Origin: Vibrio gazogenes
GTDB taxonomy: Bacteria > Pseudomonadota > Gammaproteobacteria > Enterobacterales > Vibrionaceae
Direction of reading: 5' to 3'
Length of the DNA: 64,000 nt
Assembly: GCF_002196515.1 (NCBI RefSeq)
Contig: NZ_CP018835.1
Coordinates: forward strand, 2,542,001 to 2,606,000
The translations under genes and the position numbers were made by a program. The notes beneath the pieces were generated by a model. It ran no database searches, was not told where the DNA came from, and was given only the letters and a program-made list of their open reading frames with translations. Positions 24,979 through 36,079 of the stretch are shown here, piece by piece (the first letter of the stretch is position 1; the number at the start of each line of letters is the position of its first letter).

Positions 24979-27579
24979 GTGCTTGAAGCCTATCGTAAAC
25001 ACGTCGAAGAGCGTGCCGCAGAAGGAGTTGTTCCTAAACCTCTGGATGCTGAACAAGTTTCTGGTCTGGTTGAGTTATTAAAGTCTCCTCCGCAAGGAGA
25101 AGAAGCATTCATTCTTGATCTGCTTGAAAATCGTATTCCCCCTGGTGTTGATGAAGCTGCTTATGTCAAAGCTGGTTTTCTTGCTGCTGTGGCAAAAGGA
25201 GAAGTGACCTCTCCGCTGATTGACCGAGTCAAAGCAACTGAGCTGCTGGGAACGATGCAAGGTGGATACAACATCGAACCACTGGTTTCTTTTCTTGATG
25301 ATGAAACATTAGCCCCTACAGCTGCGAAGGCTTTATCTCATACGCTGTTAATGTTCGATGCTTTCTATGATGTCGAAGAAAAAGCTAAAGCAGGAAATAC
25401 CTATGCTCAACAGGTGCTTCAATCTTGGGCTGATGCTGAGTGGTTCTTGTCGAAAGAAAGTATGCCTGAAAAGGTAACCTTGACTGTATTTAAAGTGACC
25501 GGAGAGACCAATACTGATGATTTGTCTCCGGCACAAGATGCATGGTCTCGTCCTGATATTCCTGTTCATGCTTTAGCAATGCTCAAAAATGAGCGTGAAG
25601 GCATTGAACCCGATGAAGTTGGGAAAGTCGGCCCTGTCAAACAAATGGAAGCGCTGTTGAAAGATAAAGGACATCCACTGGTTTATGTCGGTGATGTCGT
25701 CGGGACGGGTTCCTCACGGAAGTCAGCCACGAACTCAGTGCTATGGTTTATGGGCGAAGACATTCCTTATGTACCGAACAAACGTGCGGGTGGTTATGTT
25801 CTCGGTGGTAAAATTGCACCGATTTTCTTTAACACCATGGAAGATGCGGGCGCATTGCCGATCGAAGTCGATGTTTCCAAGCTCAATATGGGCGATGTGA
25901 TCGATATCTACCCCTATGAAGGCAAAGTTTGTGAACACGGTACCGATAAGGTGTTGGCTGAGTTCAAACTGAAAACCAATGTCCTGATTGATGAAGTGCG
26001 TGCCGGTGGTCGAATTCCACTCATTATCGGCCGTGGTTTAACCGATAAAGCACGTGAATCTCTTGGTCTTGAAGCATCGGATGTTTTCCGTCGTCCTTCA
26101 CCAGTGAAAGACAGCGGCAAAGGCTTTACTCTGGCTCAGAAAATGGTTGGCAAAGCCTGTGGTGTTGAAGGCATTCGTCCCGGTACTTACTGTGAACCGA
26201 AAATGACAACTGTCGGATCGCAAGATACCACCGGTCCAATGACGCGCGATGAATTGAAAGATTTGGCGTGTCTCGGTTTCTCGGCTGACTTGGTGATGCA
26301 GTCATTCTGTCATACTTCGGCTTATCCGAAGCCTGTTGATGTGAATACGCATCATACCTTGCCTGATTTTATTATGAATCGCGGCGGTGTTTCGCTTCGT
26401 CCGGGTGATGGTATCATCCACTCATGGCTCAACCGTATGTTGTTACCGGATACAGTCGGAACTGGTGGTGATTCACATACTCGTTTCCCTCTGGGGATTT
26501 CTTTCCCGGCAGGGTCTGGTTTGGTTGCGTTTGCTGCTGCAACGGGTGTTATGCCGTTGGATATGCCTGAATCGGTCTTGGTGCGTTTTAAAGGTAAGAT
26601 GAAGCCGGGCATTACGCTGCGTGATTTGGTTCATGCGATTCCTTATTTTGCGATTCAGGATGGTCTGCTCACGGTTGCGAAATCAGGCAAGATCAATGAA
26701 TTCTCAGGCCGGATCCTCGAAATTGAAGGTCTGGAGCATTTAACTGTTGAGCAAGCGTTTGAGTTGTCTGATGCTTCCGCTGAACGGAGTGCTGCGGGTT
26801 GTACGGTGAAACTGTCTCAAGAGTCGATTGAAGAGTATCTGCAATCGAACATTGTGATGCTTAAATGGATGGCTTCTGAAGGTTATGGTGATGTGCGGAC
26901 GATCGAGCGTCGTGTGCGTGCTATGCAAGAATGGCTGGATAAGCCAGAAATGATGCATGCCGACGACAATGCCGATTATGCACACGTGCTGGAAATCGAT
27001 TTAGACGATATCAATGAGCCGATTTTGTGTGCACCAAACGATCCGGATGACGCCCGTTTACTGTCAGAAGTACAAGGTACACCGATTGATGAAGTCTTTA
27101 TCGGTTCTTGTATGACGAACATTGGCCATTTCCGTGCCGCGGGTAAACTGCTGGATAATTACTCTGGTCAGTTGGAAACACGCTTGTGGGTAGCGCCGCC
27201 AACCAAAATGGATAAAGACCAACTGGTTGAAGAAGGCTATTACGGTATCTTTGGCCGTTCTGGCGTTCGGATCGAAACTCCTGGGTGTTCTTTGTGTATG
27301 GGGAACCAAGCCCGAGTTGCTGATAAATCAACGGTGATGTCTACTTCAACGCGTAACTTCCCGAACCGCCTTGGTGCTGGAGCGAATGTTTTCCTTGCTT
27401 CTGCGGAGCTATCAGCCGTTGGTGCAATATTAGGGCGCATTCCAACCACGCAAGAGTACCTTGAGTACGCTGCGAAAATCGATGCGACTGCTGCGGATAC
27501 CTATCGTTATCTGAACTTCCATAAGATGAATCAGTATACCGAAAAAGCAGACACCGTGATTTTCCAAGAGCCTGCATAA
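24979..27579 (+). CDS. acnB: Bifunctional aconitate hydratase B / 2-methylisocitrate dehydratase
   Basis: This is the main TCA-cycle aconitase, converting citrate to isocitrate, with a [4Fe-4S] cluster. Its 866 residues equal the AcnB standard. The N-terminal HEAT-like domain begins '[16 protein letters not shown]'. The swivel domain follows ('[15 protein letters not shown]') and then the catalytic domain ('[11 protein letters not shown]'). Cluster cysteines lie in '[15 protein letters not shown]' and '[11 protein letters not shown]'. The start codon is GTG, with AGAGG eight bases upstream. Apo-AcnB binds RNA in E. coli under iron limitation; the same is possible here. It is monocistronic with a strong terminator. 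Confidence 0.98.
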   Translation: MLEAYRKHVEERAAEGVVPKPLDAEQVSGLVELLKSPPQGEEAFILDLLENRIPPGVDEAAYVKAGFLAAVAKGEVTSPLIDRVKATELLGTMQGGYNIEPLVSFLDDETLAPTAAKALSHTLLMFDAFYDVEEKAKAGNTYAQQVLQSWADAEWFLSKESMPEKVTLTVFKVTGETNTDDLSPAQDAWSRPDIPVHALAMLKNEREGIEPDEVGKVGPVKQMEALLKDKGHPLVYVGDVVGTGSSRKSATNSVLWFMGEDIPYVPNKRAGGYVLGGKIAPIFFNTMEDAGALPIEVDVSKLNMGDVIDIYPYEGKVCEHGTDKVLAEFKLKTNVLIDEVRAGGRIPLIIGRGLTDKARESLGLEASDVFRRPSPVKDSGKGFTLAQKMVGKACGVEGIRPGTYCEPKMTTVGSQDTTGPMTRDELKDLACLGFSADLVMQSFCHTSAYPKPVDVNTHHTLPDFIMNRGGVSLRPGDGIIHSWLNRMLLPDTVGTGGDSHTRFPLGISFPAGSGLVAFAAATGVMPLDMPESVLVRFKGKMKPGITLRDLVHAIPYFAIQDGLLTVAKSGKINEFSGRILEIEGLEHLTVEQAFELSDASAERSAAGCTVKLSQESIEEYLQSNIVMLKWMASEGYGDVRTIERRVRAMQEWLDKPEMMHADDNADYAHVLEIDLDDINEPILCAPNDPDDARLLSEVQGTPIDEVFIGSCMTNIGHFRAAGKLLDNYSGQLETRLWVAPPTKMDKDQLVEEGYYGIFGRSGVRIETPGCSLCMGNQARVADKSTVMSTSTRNFPNRLGAGANVFLASAELSAVGAILGRIPTTQEYLEYAAKIDATAADTYRYLNFHKMNQYTEKADTVIFQEPA

Positions 27580-27601
27580 GCTCTGGTTCTGTTCAATAGA
27601 G

Positions 27602-27628
27602 AATCCCTCCGCATGGAGGGATTTTTTT
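27602..27628 (+). terminator. Rho-independent terminator of acnB
   Basis: AATCCCTCC (27602-27610) pairs with GGAGGGATT (27615-27623) around GCAT and runs into a T-tract. Confidence 0.92.
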
Positions 27629-27784
27629 ATCAGAAATTTCTTTCTCTTATATCCTATTTTGATGCCCCGCTGAGCGATTGTCTGTGAACAATGATACGGA
27701 TGTAGGAGGATAGATACCTGTATCTGATGCGACTTCCGTATATACTAGGGGCGGTTTGAATGGGTCTTGATGAATCTCAGTATT

Positions 27785-28153
27785 ATGGAATTTGAATTTA
27801 GAAAAAATATTTTATTAGGTGAGTATTACGCTGCATTTAATATGGAGCACGCAGTTATTTCCCGTTTTCTTGAAGATGAACTAGGTGCGGATCGCACAAT
27901 GATTGAGCAGGTTTTACAATTGCTGCAATCCGCATATCAAGATGATCTCACTGAACAAGTCTGGTTTGGCAGAGAGATATCACTCAAGATTCTGGAAGGA
28001 GAAGTGACGATTTTTGAAAATACCCTGACACATGCCAATCATCATGATTTTGAAGATGAATTTGAGTTATATGAAAGTGAAAGTATTGCGACCTGCGGTC
28101 TCGATGATTTCGAATCGATGCTTATGCAATGGCAACAGTTTACGCAGAATTAA
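27785..28153 (+). CDS. yacL: UPF0231 family protein YacL
   Basis: This is a small acidic protein of the UPF0231 family with no known function. E. coli yacL also follows acnB, so the neighbourhood is conserved. The product is 122 residues from ATG 27785, whose 'MEFEFRKN' aligns with 'MDYEFLRD' of E. coli. Its 'ESESIATCGLDDFESML' corresponds to 'EESLSLCGVEDFL'. An ATG at 27770 would add five residues. No good Shine-Dalgarno precedes either, so the exact start is uncertain. Confidence 0.85.
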   Translation: MEFEFRKNILLGEYYAAFNMEHAVISRFLEDELGADRTMIEQVLQLLQSAYQDDLTEQVWFGREISLKILEGEVTIFENTLTHANHHDFEDEFELYESESIATCGLDDFESMLMQWQQFTQN

Positions 28154-28204
28154 TCATCTTCAGTCCACATCAATCGTTTTATCCCGAAACAAATCATTTC
28201 ATCT

Positions 28205-28221
28205 TGCACAACCGTGGTGAG
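28205..28221. promoter_or_regulatory. Weaker NtrC-like enhancer site
   Basis: TGCACA-N5-GGTGAG resembles the NtrC consensus TGCACC-N5-GGTGCA. The centre is 51 bases upstream of the stronger site, near five helical turns. Confidence 0.5.
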
Positions 28222-28255
28222 CTTTTCGAAACCCGCTTTATTTTTGTGAAATCAA

Positions 28256-28272
28256 TGCACCTTATTGGTGCG
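28256..28272. promoter_or_regulatory. NtrC (GlnG) binding site upstream of glnK
   Basis: TGCACC-TTATT-GGTGCG matches TGCACC-N5-GGTGCA at all but the last base. It lies about 97 bases before the expected sigma-54 start, a normal enhancer distance. Confidence 0.8.
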
Positions 28273-28334
28273 TTGATGGTTGGCTTTTACTCCTGTTGTT
28301 AACTTTATCGATTATAATCAATTAGTTAAAAAGT

Positions 28335-28349
28335 TGGCACGTACCTTGG
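28335..28349 (+). promoter_or_regulatory. Sigma-54 promoter of glnK-amtB
   Basis: TGGCACG-TACC-TTGG has the exact -24 element and GG-N10-GG spacing. The -12 dinucleotide is GG where GC is usual. With two NtrC-like sites upstream and glnK downstream, the assignment is strong. Confidence 0.8.
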
Positions 28350-28365
28350 ATTCAAGAGTCAGTAA

Positions 28366-28731
<366 letters not shown>

Positions 28732-28758
28732 AAGATTCTAAGGATTGGAGAGACTATT

Positions 28759-29988
28759 ATGGAATTATCAGTAACAGTAACGGAGTTACGTTACGCGCTT
28801 GATACCTTTTACTTCCTCATTTCGGGCGCACTGGTCATGTGGATGGCTGCTGGATTTGCAATGCTGGAATCTGGTTTGGTTCGTTCAAAGAATACCACTG
28901 AGATTCTGACGAAGAACTTTGTATTATACGCAATTGCTTGTACTTTATATCTCATCGTCGGCTATCACATTATGTATGTGGATAATGCTGACGGCGGTTG
29001 GTTGCCTTCATTTGGTGGATTGATCGGCTCTCAAGCTGCAGATGCAGACCACTCTTTAGAATCAGATTTCTTCTTCCAGGTTGTGTTTGTTGCAACAGCG
29101 ATGTCCGTTGTTTCTGGCGCGGTGGCTGAGCGGATGAAGCTGTGGGCATTCTTGATTTTCTCTGTGGTCCTGACTGGCTTTATCTATCCTGTTGAAGGTT
29201 ATTGGACATGGGGTGGTGGTTTCCTTTCTGCTGCTGGTTTCAGTGACTTTGCAGGCTCAGGTATTGTTCACATGGCTGGTGCCGCGGCTGCTTTAGCGGG
29301 TGTTTTGCTACTGGGTGCCCGCAAAGGCAAATATGGTAAAAATGGTGAAGTTCATCCGATTCCGGGTTCAAACATGCCGTTGGCAACACTGGGAACCTTT
29401 ATTTTGTGGTTCGGCTGGTTTGGTTTCAACGGCGGTTCACAGTTGATGATTTCGGATGCTGCCAATGCGTCAGCGGTCGGTAAGATCTTCTTGAATACCA
29501 ATGCTGCTGCGTCAGCAGGCGCATTAGCCGCGTTATTAGTTTGTAAAACCACTTGGGGTAAAGCGGATTTAACCATGGTACTGAACGGTGCGTTGGCTGG
29601 TTTAGTTGCGATTACGGCTGATCCACTTTCTCCGTCGCCAATGTACTCGGTTGCCATTGGTGCTGTTGCCGGTGTGATTGTTGTCTTCGCGATTGTCGCG
29701 TTGGATAAATTAAAAATCGATGATCCAGTGGGTGCGATTTCAGTTCATGGTGTTTGTGGTCTGTTTGGCTTGATGGCTGTGCCTGTCAGCAATGCGGATG
29801 CATCATTTGGCTCTCAATTACTGGGTGCGGTGGTTATCTTTGCTTGGGTATTCGGAGCCAGCTTGGTTGTTTGGGGGATCCTCAAAGCAACCATGGGTAT
29901 TCGTGTCACAGAAGAAGAAGAGATGGAAGGAATGGACATGCACGACTGTGGTGTCGGTGCTTATCCTGAATTCGTGACTGCGAAATAA
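28759..29988 (+). CDS. amtB: Ammonium transporter AmtB
   Basis: This is an inner-membrane ammonium channel of 409 residues with about eleven helices. Family motifs include 'MWMAAGFAMLESGLVRSKN', 'VFVATAMSVVSGAVAERMK', 'GSGIVHMAGAAAALAG', with the first pore His, 'ILWFGWFGFNGGS' and 'DDPVGAISVHGVCGLFG', with the second pore His. No long signal peptide is present; the product starts directly before the first helix. It is co-transcribed with glnK, whose product blocks it when nitrogen is plentiful. A strong terminator follows. Confidence 0.97.
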   Translation: MELSVTVTELRYALDTFYFLISGALVMWMAAGFAMLESGLVRSKNTTEILTKNFVLYAIACTLYLIVGYHIMYVDNADGGWLPSFGGLIGSQAADADHSLESDFFFQVVFVATAMSVVSGAVAERMKLWAFLIFSVVLTGFIYPVEGYWTWGGGFLSAAGFSDFAGSGIVHMAGAAAALAGVLLLGARKGKYGKNGEVHPIPGSNMPLATLGTFILWFGWFGFNGGSQLMISDAANASAVGKIFLNTNAAASAGALAALLVCKTTWGKADLTMVLNGALAGLVAITADPLSPSPMYSVAIGAVAGVIVVFAIVALDKLKIDDPVGAISVHGVCGLFGLMAVPVSNADASFGSQLLGAVVIFAWVFGASLVVWGILKATMGIRVTEEEEMEGMDMHDCGVGAYPEFVTAK

Positions 29989-30005
29989 GTTCTCTCTATC
30001 GAGAT

Positions 30006-30036
30006 AAAAACCTGTCCTTCCTGGACAGGTTTTTTT
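30006..30036 (+). terminator. Rho-independent terminator of glnK-amtB
   Basis: AAAAACCTGTCC (30006-30017) pairs with GGACAGGTTTTT (30023-30034) followed by more T. It could also serve rsmC from the other strand. Confidence 0.92.
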
Positions 30037-30077
30037 ATGTTGCTGAGCTAAGAATTAAATCGTAATGATGGATAAAA

Positions 30078-31118
30078 TTAATTGCTTGCTTGGTAAACGG
30101 CGAACTTATTGGTTTTAGCTAGCGTGTCACAGTTCCCCAGAGCTTGTTCAATCAGTGGGGGATATTTAAGGAAACTGTTGGCAACAATCGATAACTTGCC
30201 TTGTGGTTTCAGATAATGAGGGGACTGAGTCAGGAATGTTTCACTGGCATGATAACTTGTCCCCAGTCCGGAATGAAACGGTGGGTTACTGATGAGATGA
30301 TCATAACGATCGGTCACATCTGAGTAGATATCTGATGGGAAAACGTGACCACTCAGCCCGTTTGCAGCCAGCGTTGCTTTACTGGATTCAATCGCCAATG
30401 CACTGACATCACACATCGATAGGGTGACTGATGGATATTGTGCGGCAATGACAGTACCAATGACACCGGCACCACATCCGAAATCTAAGACATCGCCATG
30501 CATGTCGGATAGATTATCTAACAATAGCTGACTGCCAAGATCTAACTCTCCATGGCTGAACACCCCGGGCAGACTTTTTACGATGAGCGCTTTTTGCTGA
30601 TAATTGACGGTGTAAGTTTTAAACCACTCTTGCATATTGAACTGCTCCGGCGTCTGGCTACATTCTCCCCAGTAGAAAGAGCAGCGACGTGCCGCATCAT
30701 ATTTACGAATGATTCCGTAGGATGCGAATAATGTTTCAACGCTTTTTATACCGGAGCGATTCTCACCGACCACCACAATTTCAGTGCCCGGACCGAGTTT
30801 GGTCATGAGCATCGCAAGCAGGTATTCTGCTTCCTGCTTCGCTTTTGGCCAGTAGAGCAATACCATATCGGCATGACAGTCATCACTTAATATCGCGCCA
30901 AAGTAGGCCGTAACGTTTGAATCGTCCGCGATCTGCCGATAGTAGCCATAGTGTGTGGTAAAGATGGCGACAGACTGACAGGTCTGTCGCAGTTGCAGGG
31001 GAAACTGATCTTCGATCTCGCCTGCAACCAGAAGATGTTTTCCCTGAAAATAGGAGAGTTGACGTTCAGCAATTTGGCTTGGGGCTGAATTCTGTGCTGA
31101 GAAATATTCGCTCGACAT
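30078..31118 (-). CDS. rsmC: 16S rRNA m2G1207 methyltransferase RsmC
   Basis: The enzyme methylates G1207 of 16S rRNA in the 30S subunit using S-adenosylmethionine. The 346-residue protein has a degenerate N-terminal methyltransferase-like domain and an active C-terminal domain. The latter has the SAM motif '[17 protein letters not shown]' and the catalytic '[11 protein letters not shown]' (NPPF). E. coli RsmC has 343 residues. It is transcribed away from amtB's end and lies 72 bases from the AI-2E-family gene, both on the minus strand. Confidence 0.94.
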   Translation of the reverse strand: MSSEYFSAQNSAPSQIAERQLSYFQGKHLLVAGEIEDQFPLQLRQTCQSVAIFTTHYGYYRQIADDSNVTAYFGAILSDDCHADMVLLYWPKAKQEAEYLLAMLMTKLGPGTEIVVVGENRSGIKSVETLFASYGIIRKYDAARRCSFYWGECSQTPEQFNMQEWFKTYTVNYQQKALIVKSLPGVFSHGELDLGSQLLLDNLSDMHGDVLDFGCGAGVIGTVIAAQYPSVTLSMCDVSALAIESSKATLAANGLSGHVFPSDIYSDVTDRYDHLISNPPFHSGLGTSYHASETFLTQSPHYLKPQGKLSIVANSFLKYPPLIEQALGNCDTLAKTNKFAVYQASN

Positions 31119-31190
31119 GATTGTGCTCTACATTCGGTATCACAAAAAGAGGCGCGATTTTCTCACAATCTGTGGATAGCTTGAAGTCAT

Positions 31191-32264
31191 TTAACTTTTA
31201 TCCTGTCGGTTCAGAAATGACTGGAACTCTTCTTCATAGATATTGAACAGCACAATGGTGATTGCAAAGATCAGGGGACCGTAGATTAATCCCATCAGAC
31301 CAAACAGATGAATGCCACCAAGTAATGAGAAAAAGATCATGAGGGTATTCATCCCCGAGCTTCCTTGCATCAGAAAGGGGCGTAGTAAGTTATCGATTGA
31401 GCCGACCACCACGATACTCCAGACTGCGAGGAAAATCCCCCAGGAAATATCGTTGGTCAGCAACAGATAAGCACTGGCCGGTATCCATATCAATGCGGTA
31501 CCGACAATCGGAATAAAGGAAGCAAAGCCTATCATCGTCCCCCAGAACAGACCGGGGAACCCCGCAAGCCACATGCCGATACCTCCGGCTACACCCTGTG
31601 CGAGCGCTGTCAGAAAGGAGCCCATCACCGCTGATTTAGACACTTTTTCTATCTCTTCCAGCAACCGATCCTCTTGGCTACGAGAGAGAGGCAGAACATG
31701 GCGCAATGTGGTGATGATTTTTTCATAATCGCGTAGCAGGAAAAACAGCACAAACAGCATCAGGAAAAAGTCAATGATGAATGCTGTCGCATCACCAACG
31801 AGCTTGGCGCTGAAGCCGACAAGTTCTGTACCAGCTTGACTCGACATTTTGGCCGCTTTTTCTGCAATCGCGGCTGGATCGATGGTATCGAATGGCAGGT
31901 AGGTATTCGCAAAATCCATTGCTTTGACAACCCAAGGATGATTGAACACTTCCTGAATACCACCGTGAGTCACCCACTGATAAAGCGTCTGTGAGAAACG
32001 AGCGCCTTGTTGAGCTATGGCACCAAACACCAACAACAGTGGCAGTACAATAATAAAAGTCAGAATGATACAGGATAAAAATGAAGCGAAATTTCGATAA
32101 GGATTCAGCTTACGTTCCAAATATTGGTGAAGCGGATAAATCAGTAAGGAAATAATAAAAGCCAGCACAATCGAATTGATATAGGGCTCAATGAGTAGAT
32201 AACATGCGATGGCTGCAACAAGCAATGCCGCGACAATCACTCGATGACTGGAAATGGTATTCAC
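31191..32264 (-). CDS. AI-2E transporter (PerM/YdiK) family permease
   Basis: This is an inner-membrane protein of 357 residues with about seven to eight hydrophobic segments in the UPF0118/AI-2E exporter pattern. Two helices come first, then a large soluble stretch (about residues 85-155), then the conserved core. The core has 'FASFIPIVGTALIWIPA' and 'SIDNLLRPFLMQGSSGMNTL' followed by 'GGIHLFGLMGLIYGPL'. Members include TqsA (autoinducer-2), sodium/proton antiporters and proteins of unknown substrate. The sequence is nearer YdiK. Substrate unassigned. Confidence 0.85.
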   Translation of the reverse strand: MNTISSHRVIVAALLVAAIACYLLIEPYINSIVLAFIISLLIYPLHQYLERKLNPYRNFASFLSCIILTFIIVLPLLLVFGAIAQQGARFSQTLYQWVTHGGIQEVFNHPWVVKAMDFANTYLPFDTIDPAAIAEKAAKMSSQAGTELVGFSAKLVGDATAFIIDFFLMLFVLFFLLRDYEKIITTLRHVLPLSRSQEDRLLEEIEKVSKSAVMGSFLTALAQGVAGGIGMWLAGFPGLFWGTMIGFASFIPIVGTALIWIPASAYLLLTNDISWGIFLAVWSIVVVGSIDNLLRPFLMQGSSGMNTLMIFFSLLGGIHLFGLMGLIYGPLIFAITIVLFNIYEEEFQSFLNRQDKS

Positions 32265-32418
32265 GTTATGTCTACCTTCGATGACTTATATTTCAGATAT
32301 AGGTTTGTATCATGACGACAATTCAGATTGTTATCAATCATCGGCATGTTAGAAATGGTAAACACCTGCCATAAATTGTCTTTATTCAGCTATTTTAGGG
32401 ACGAATCTGATAAAGAAA

Positions 32419-32440
32419 AGGCGCTCTGGTGGGAGCGCCT
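32419..32440 (-). terminator. Rho-independent terminator of hemL
   Basis: AGGCGCTC (32419-32426) pairs with GAGCGCCT (32433-32440). On the minus strand it is followed by TTTCTTTA, 25 bases after the hemL stop. Confidence 0.75.
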
Positions 32441-32464
32441 GAAATGTAGTTATCGTGAAATCAC

Positions 32465-33754
32465 TTAGTCATTTGCCATCATGGCGAAACAACGATCAAC
32501 GGCTTCTAATGTTGCTTCGATTTCCTGAGAGGAGTGCGCCAGAGAAGTAAAACTGGCTTCAAACGCTGATGGGGCCATATAGACACCATGATCAAGCATC
32601 AGATGGAAGAAGCGTTTAAACTTCTCAACATCACAACGGGCGACATCTTCATAGCAAGTCACTTGTTGTTGATCGGTAAAGAAAAAGCCAAACATTCCAC
32701 CGACCTGATGTACCAGCAGTGGAATACCATGTTTGTCAGCGAAAAACTTAAAACCATCTGCAATCTGTTTGGTTTTGGATGTCAGGCGTTTTTCGTTGCC
32801 TTCTTCTTTTAACAGACTAAGACATGCATAACCGGCAGCCATCGCGACTGGATTTCCAGAGAGTGTTCCTGCCTGATAAACAGGGCCGGTTGGGGCGATA
32901 TATTGCATGATCTCTTTTCGGCCACCAAAAGCACCGACAGGCATCCCGCCCCCAATGACCTTACCTAATGTGGTTAAGTCAGGTTTGATATTATAGTGTG
33001 CTTGCGCACCGCCTAAGGCAACCCGGAAGCCCGTCATGACTTCATCAAAAATCAACAAGGCACCGGCATCATCACAGAGGGTTCTGAGCCCTTCAAGGAA
33101 GCCTTCAACTGGTGGAATGCAGTTCATGTTACCGGCAACGGGTTCGACAATAATGCAGGCAATTTCGTCTTTGTTGGCATCGAATAAGGCTTTGACTGAA
33201 TCGAGATCATTAAAACGAGCCGTTAATGTGTATTTGGCAAAGTCAGCAGGCACTCCGGGAGAGCTGGGCTGGCCGAGTGTGAGCGCACCAGACCCGGCTT
33301 TGACCAGAAGACTATCAGCATGGCCGTGGTAACATCCTTCGAATTTGATAATTTTATCGCGGCCAGTATATCCGCGTGCCAGACGGATGGCACTCATGGT
33401 CGCTTCGGTGCCTGAGTTGACCATGCGTAACTGTTCCATCGATGGAACGAGTTGTGAAACCAGCTCAGCAATCGCTATTTCTTGTTCAGTCGGTGCACCA
33501 AAACTCAATCCTTTTTGTACCGCGCCAATCACCGATTCACGAATGACGCCATGATTATGACCTAGAATCATTGGCCCCCATGAACCGACGTAGTCGATAT
33601 AAGCTCTACCATCAACGTCAAAAACGAATGGACCGTCTGCTCTGTCGATAAAAATCGGCGTGCCACCGACACCATTAAAGGCGCGTACTGGCGAATTTAC
33701 ACCACCGGGAATGGTGGTTTGTGCCTGTTGATATAGATCAGATGATTTGGTCAT
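32465..33754 (-). CDS. hemL: Glutamate-1-semialdehyde 2,1-aminomutase
   Basis: This PLP enzyme makes 5-aminolevulinate, the committed precursor of haem, siroheme and cobalamin, in the C5 route. Its 429 residues match the family. Motifs are '[16 protein letters not shown]', '[16 protein letters not shown]', '[16 protein letters not shown]', '[11 protein letters not shown]' and '[18 protein letters not shown]', with the PLP Lys. The gene is monocistronic, diverges from erpA, and has GAGGA nine bases before the ATG. Confidence 0.97.
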   Translation of the reverse strand: MTKSSDLYQQAQTTIPGGVNSPVRAFNGVGGTPIFIDRADGPFVFDVDGRAYIDYVGSWGPMILGHNHGVIRESVIGAVQKGLSFGAPTEQEIAIAELVSQLVPSMEQLRMVNSGTEATMSAIRLARGYTGRDKIIKFEGCYHGHADSLLVKAGSGALTLGQPSSPGVPADFAKYTLTARFNDLDSVKALFDANKDEIACIIVEPVAGNMNCIPPVEGFLEGLRTLCDDAGALLIFDEVMTGFRVALGGAQAHYNIKPDLTTLGKVIGGGMPVGAFGGRKEIMQYIAPTGPVYQAGTLSGNPVAMAAGYACLSLLKEEGNEKRLTSKTKQIADGFKFFADKHGIPLLVHQVGGMFGFFFTDQQQVTCYEDVARCDVEKFKRFFHLMLDHGVYMAPSAFEASFTSLAHSSQEIEATLEAVDRCFAMMAND

Positions 33755-34146
33755 GGGGATTATCCTCTTTTGAGTGGTTGGACCAACTTGGCAAGCATTG
33801 TACTATTCATCGTTCGAAGAGAAATATTTTTTTCGATTTTTTCCCGAAATGCCAATAGATGAACACACTTTGTTACTGAATTTATCTCTGTTCAGCGGGT
33901 TGTACTGAATGATACCAAGGTTTTATGCGGCCGAGGCTATCACATCACAGGGGGCGGTTGGGGAAGACTCATTGCCATCTGAAAAAGAAAGTTCGTTTGA
34001 TGTATGCGGTGAATACTTGAACGACTCAGTCAGGTATTAGATAATCAAGGCGGATAATAAAGTATATCTGATGCAACAATGTTGACTGTGGTTCCGTTGA
34101 CTGAAACTATGTTAGCAAGAGATATCGAAGCATGAGAGAGGTCGTT
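33755..34146. other. hemL-erpA divergent intergenic region
   Basis: These 392 bases separate two divergent genes and must hold both promoters. Two copies of GTTGACTG lie 15 bases apart near 34081-34103, just before erpA. They could be part of its promoter or an IscR-type site, but no full consensus is clear. I see no gene in it. Confidence 0.45.
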
Positions 34147-34488
34147 GTGAGTGATTTAAATATACCGCTGACATTTTCTGATGCGGCAGCGAAGCGCGTG
34201 AAAGCGTTAATTGCCGAAGAAGAAAATCAGGAGCTCAAACTACGGGTTTATATTACCGGTGGTGGTTGTAGCGGTTTTCAGTATGGATTTACGTTTGATG
34301 AAAATGTAAATGATGGGGATATGACTATCGAAAATTGTGGCGTCACATTGGTGGTTGATCCAATGAGTCTGCAATATCTGATTGGTGGCGAGGTCGATTA
34401 TACCGAAGGACTTGAAGGGTCTCGCTTTTTCGTCAATAACCCAAATGCGACAACCACGTGTGGTTGTGGTGCCTCATTTAGTGTCTGA
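34147..34488 (+). CDS. erpA: Iron-sulfur cluster insertion protein ErpA
   Basis: This A-type carrier delivers [4Fe-4S] or [2Fe-2S] clusters to apo-enzymes, including the isoprenoid proteins IspG/IspH in E. coli. The 113-residue product has the three invariant cysteines, Cys41 in '[11 protein letters not shown]' and Cys105/Cys107 in 'TTCGCGASF'. The start is GTG 34147, with GAGAGAGG five bases upstream. This gives '[10 protein letters not shown]', which aligns with the E. coli N-terminus; ATG 34132 would use the same bases as coding. It diverges from hemL, whose pathway also depends on iron. Confidence 0.95.
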   Translation: MSDLNIPLTFSDAAAKRVKALIAEEENQELKLRVYITGGGCSGFQYGFTFDENVNDGDMTIENCGVTLVVDPMSLQYLIGGEVDYTEGLEGSRFFVNNPNATTTCGCGASFSV

Positions 34489-34508
34489 CGCTATCTCATC
34501 CTGATGAA

Positions 34509-34541
34509 CCATGTCGGATCGTTGTATTCGAGCCGACATGG
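34509..34541. terminator. Hairpin after erpA
   Basis: CCATGTCGG (34509-34517) pairs with CCGACATGG (34533-34541). The following bases, CTGTTCTGTG, are only weakly T-rich, so terminator function is plausible but not certain. Confidence 0.5.
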
Positions 34542-34658
34542 CTGTTCTGTGTTCAAATTCTAACGGGTTACACTGTCCATCGATACTGCCCAATCATATG
34601 GTTCAAAGCTCGACGAATATCATTCTGACTCACAATTGTTGTGTAACGCAGCGATGCC

Positions 34659-35951
34659 TTAACGTTTGGCGTACATCAGATGACTGAAGCGTTCTAGCTG
34701 TTGTAATCTGATTTTAGCATTGGCGATGAATGTCCGTTTTGATTGCCCCAAAAGTGATGCCGATTGAGGAAGAGACACTGTCCGCGGATTTTTGTGTACA
34801 CCATGAACGAGGAATTCGTAGTGCAGGTGTGGCCCTGTGACTCGGCCTGTACCACCCAGGGCACCGATTTTTTGCCCTTGTTTCACCCGTTGGCCGGTTT
34901 TTACATATCGGCGTTTCAGGTGAAGGTATTTGGTCATATAGGTATTACTGTGTTTGATAAAGACATAATTCCCGTTGAAGCGGTTATAACTCGACTTCAC
35001 GACGACACCATCACCGGCTGCCCAAATGGGTGTCCCGACCGGGGCGACATAATCGGTGCCGCGATGAGGTCTGACTCTGCCAGTAACCGGATGCAGCCTG
35101 CGTGGATTGAAGTTTGATGAGACACGACGAAAATCGAGCGGGGAGCGCAAGAATGCTTTTTTCATGGCACGCCCATTCTCATCATAATAATCACCATTAT
35201 CATCGTTGATAATCGCTTTAAATGTTGTCCCCTGATTGGTAAACGTTGCGGCAATGATATTGCCCTTACCGACAATTTCACCTTCGACCACTTCTTCCAG
35301 ATAAAGCAGGCTGAATGTATCTCCTTTGCGAATATCCAAGGCAAAGTCAATGTCCCAGCCAAAAATACCAGCCAGTGCCATAATTTGATTTGGGGTTAAG
35401 CCTGCATTGACCGCAGCATTCCAGAAGTTCGATGTGATTTGGGCTTCAGCGTAATTATATTGATAGTGCACTTCCTTTTTATCTAATTTGGCGGTAAAGC
35501 CATGCTCTGACTTGGTAATCATAAACGCTTCGTAGGTCGAAAGACTTCGTCGCAATTGCACCAGTTGATCATTTTCATCAAAGCCGAAGCTGAGTTCGTC
35601 TCCGGGGCGGAGTCGGGTGAGTTGTTGTTTGATCTCCGGATCACTAGCGGTTAATTCATACAAGAGGCGAGATGATAGTCCGATACGCTGAAATAAAATG
35701 GCTGCACTTTCTCCGGACTTTACCTGATATTGTTCCCATCTGAGCGTTGCTGTCGGTGCAATCGCTACTCCGGGAGAAAGCGCTTCTGCATTGATTGAGA
35801 GTGGATAATGACGACCGATTTCAAGATGTTTTTCTTTTCCTTGAAGCTCTTGGGGATTGGGCAGAAAAAAAATAGCGATCACGATTAAAGCGGAGAAACA
35901 CCCAATCAGTGTTTGATGTAATCGTGGCAGACGAGCAAAAATAGACAACAT
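34659..35951 (-). CDS. M23-family peptidoglycan DD-endopeptidase (MepM/Shy type)
   Basis: This is a membrane-anchored or periplasmic zinc hydrolase that cuts peptidoglycan cross-links to let the wall expand. The 430-residue protein has an N-terminal hydrophobic anchor (about residues 14-30, 'LIGCFSALIVIAIFFLP') and an OapA/LysM-like region ('VKSGESAAILFQRIGLSSRLLYEL'). The C-terminal peptidase M23 domain has zinc ligands in 'RPHRGTDYVAP' (HxxxD) and 'GPHLHYEF' (HxH). MepM is 440 residues. Vibrio has several such enzymes; which paralogue this is cannot be fixed by eye. It diverges from tyrS. Confidence 0.92.
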   Translation of the reverse strand: MLSIFARLPRLHQTLIGCFSALIVIAIFFLPNPQELQGKEKHLEIGRHYPLSINAEALSPGVAIAPTATLRWEQYQVKSGESAAILFQRIGLSSRLLYELTASDPEIKQQLTRLRPGDELSFGFDENDQLVQLRRSLSTYEAFMITKSEHGFTAKLDKKEVHYQYNYAEAQITSNFWNAAVNAGLTPNQIMALAGIFGWDIDFALDIRKGDTFSLLYLEEVVEGEIVGKGNIIAATFTNQGTTFKAIINDDNGDYYDENGRAMKKAFLRSPLDFRRVSSNFNPRRLHPVTGRVRPHRGTDYVAPVGTPIWAAGDGVVVKSSYNRFNGNYVFIKHSNTYMTKYLHLKRRYVKTGQRVKQGQKIGALGGTGRVTGPHLHYEFLVHGVHKNPRTVSLPQSASLLGQSKRTFIANAKIRLQQLERFSHLMYAKR

Positions 35952-36079
35952 ATAGACAGCGTTTTACCGATGGTTCATAAAATCCTTAGAACAATAGTTT
36001 AACTGGTTTCAAAATGCATCGCTATTCAAGTAATATGTCTAACTAATAAATTTCTGCCAAATTTGTGGAGTGAACGAGA

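Noticed and set aside
26352..27577. Antisense open frames opposite acnB
   Set aside because: They are shadows of a highly conserved gene with strong codon bias.
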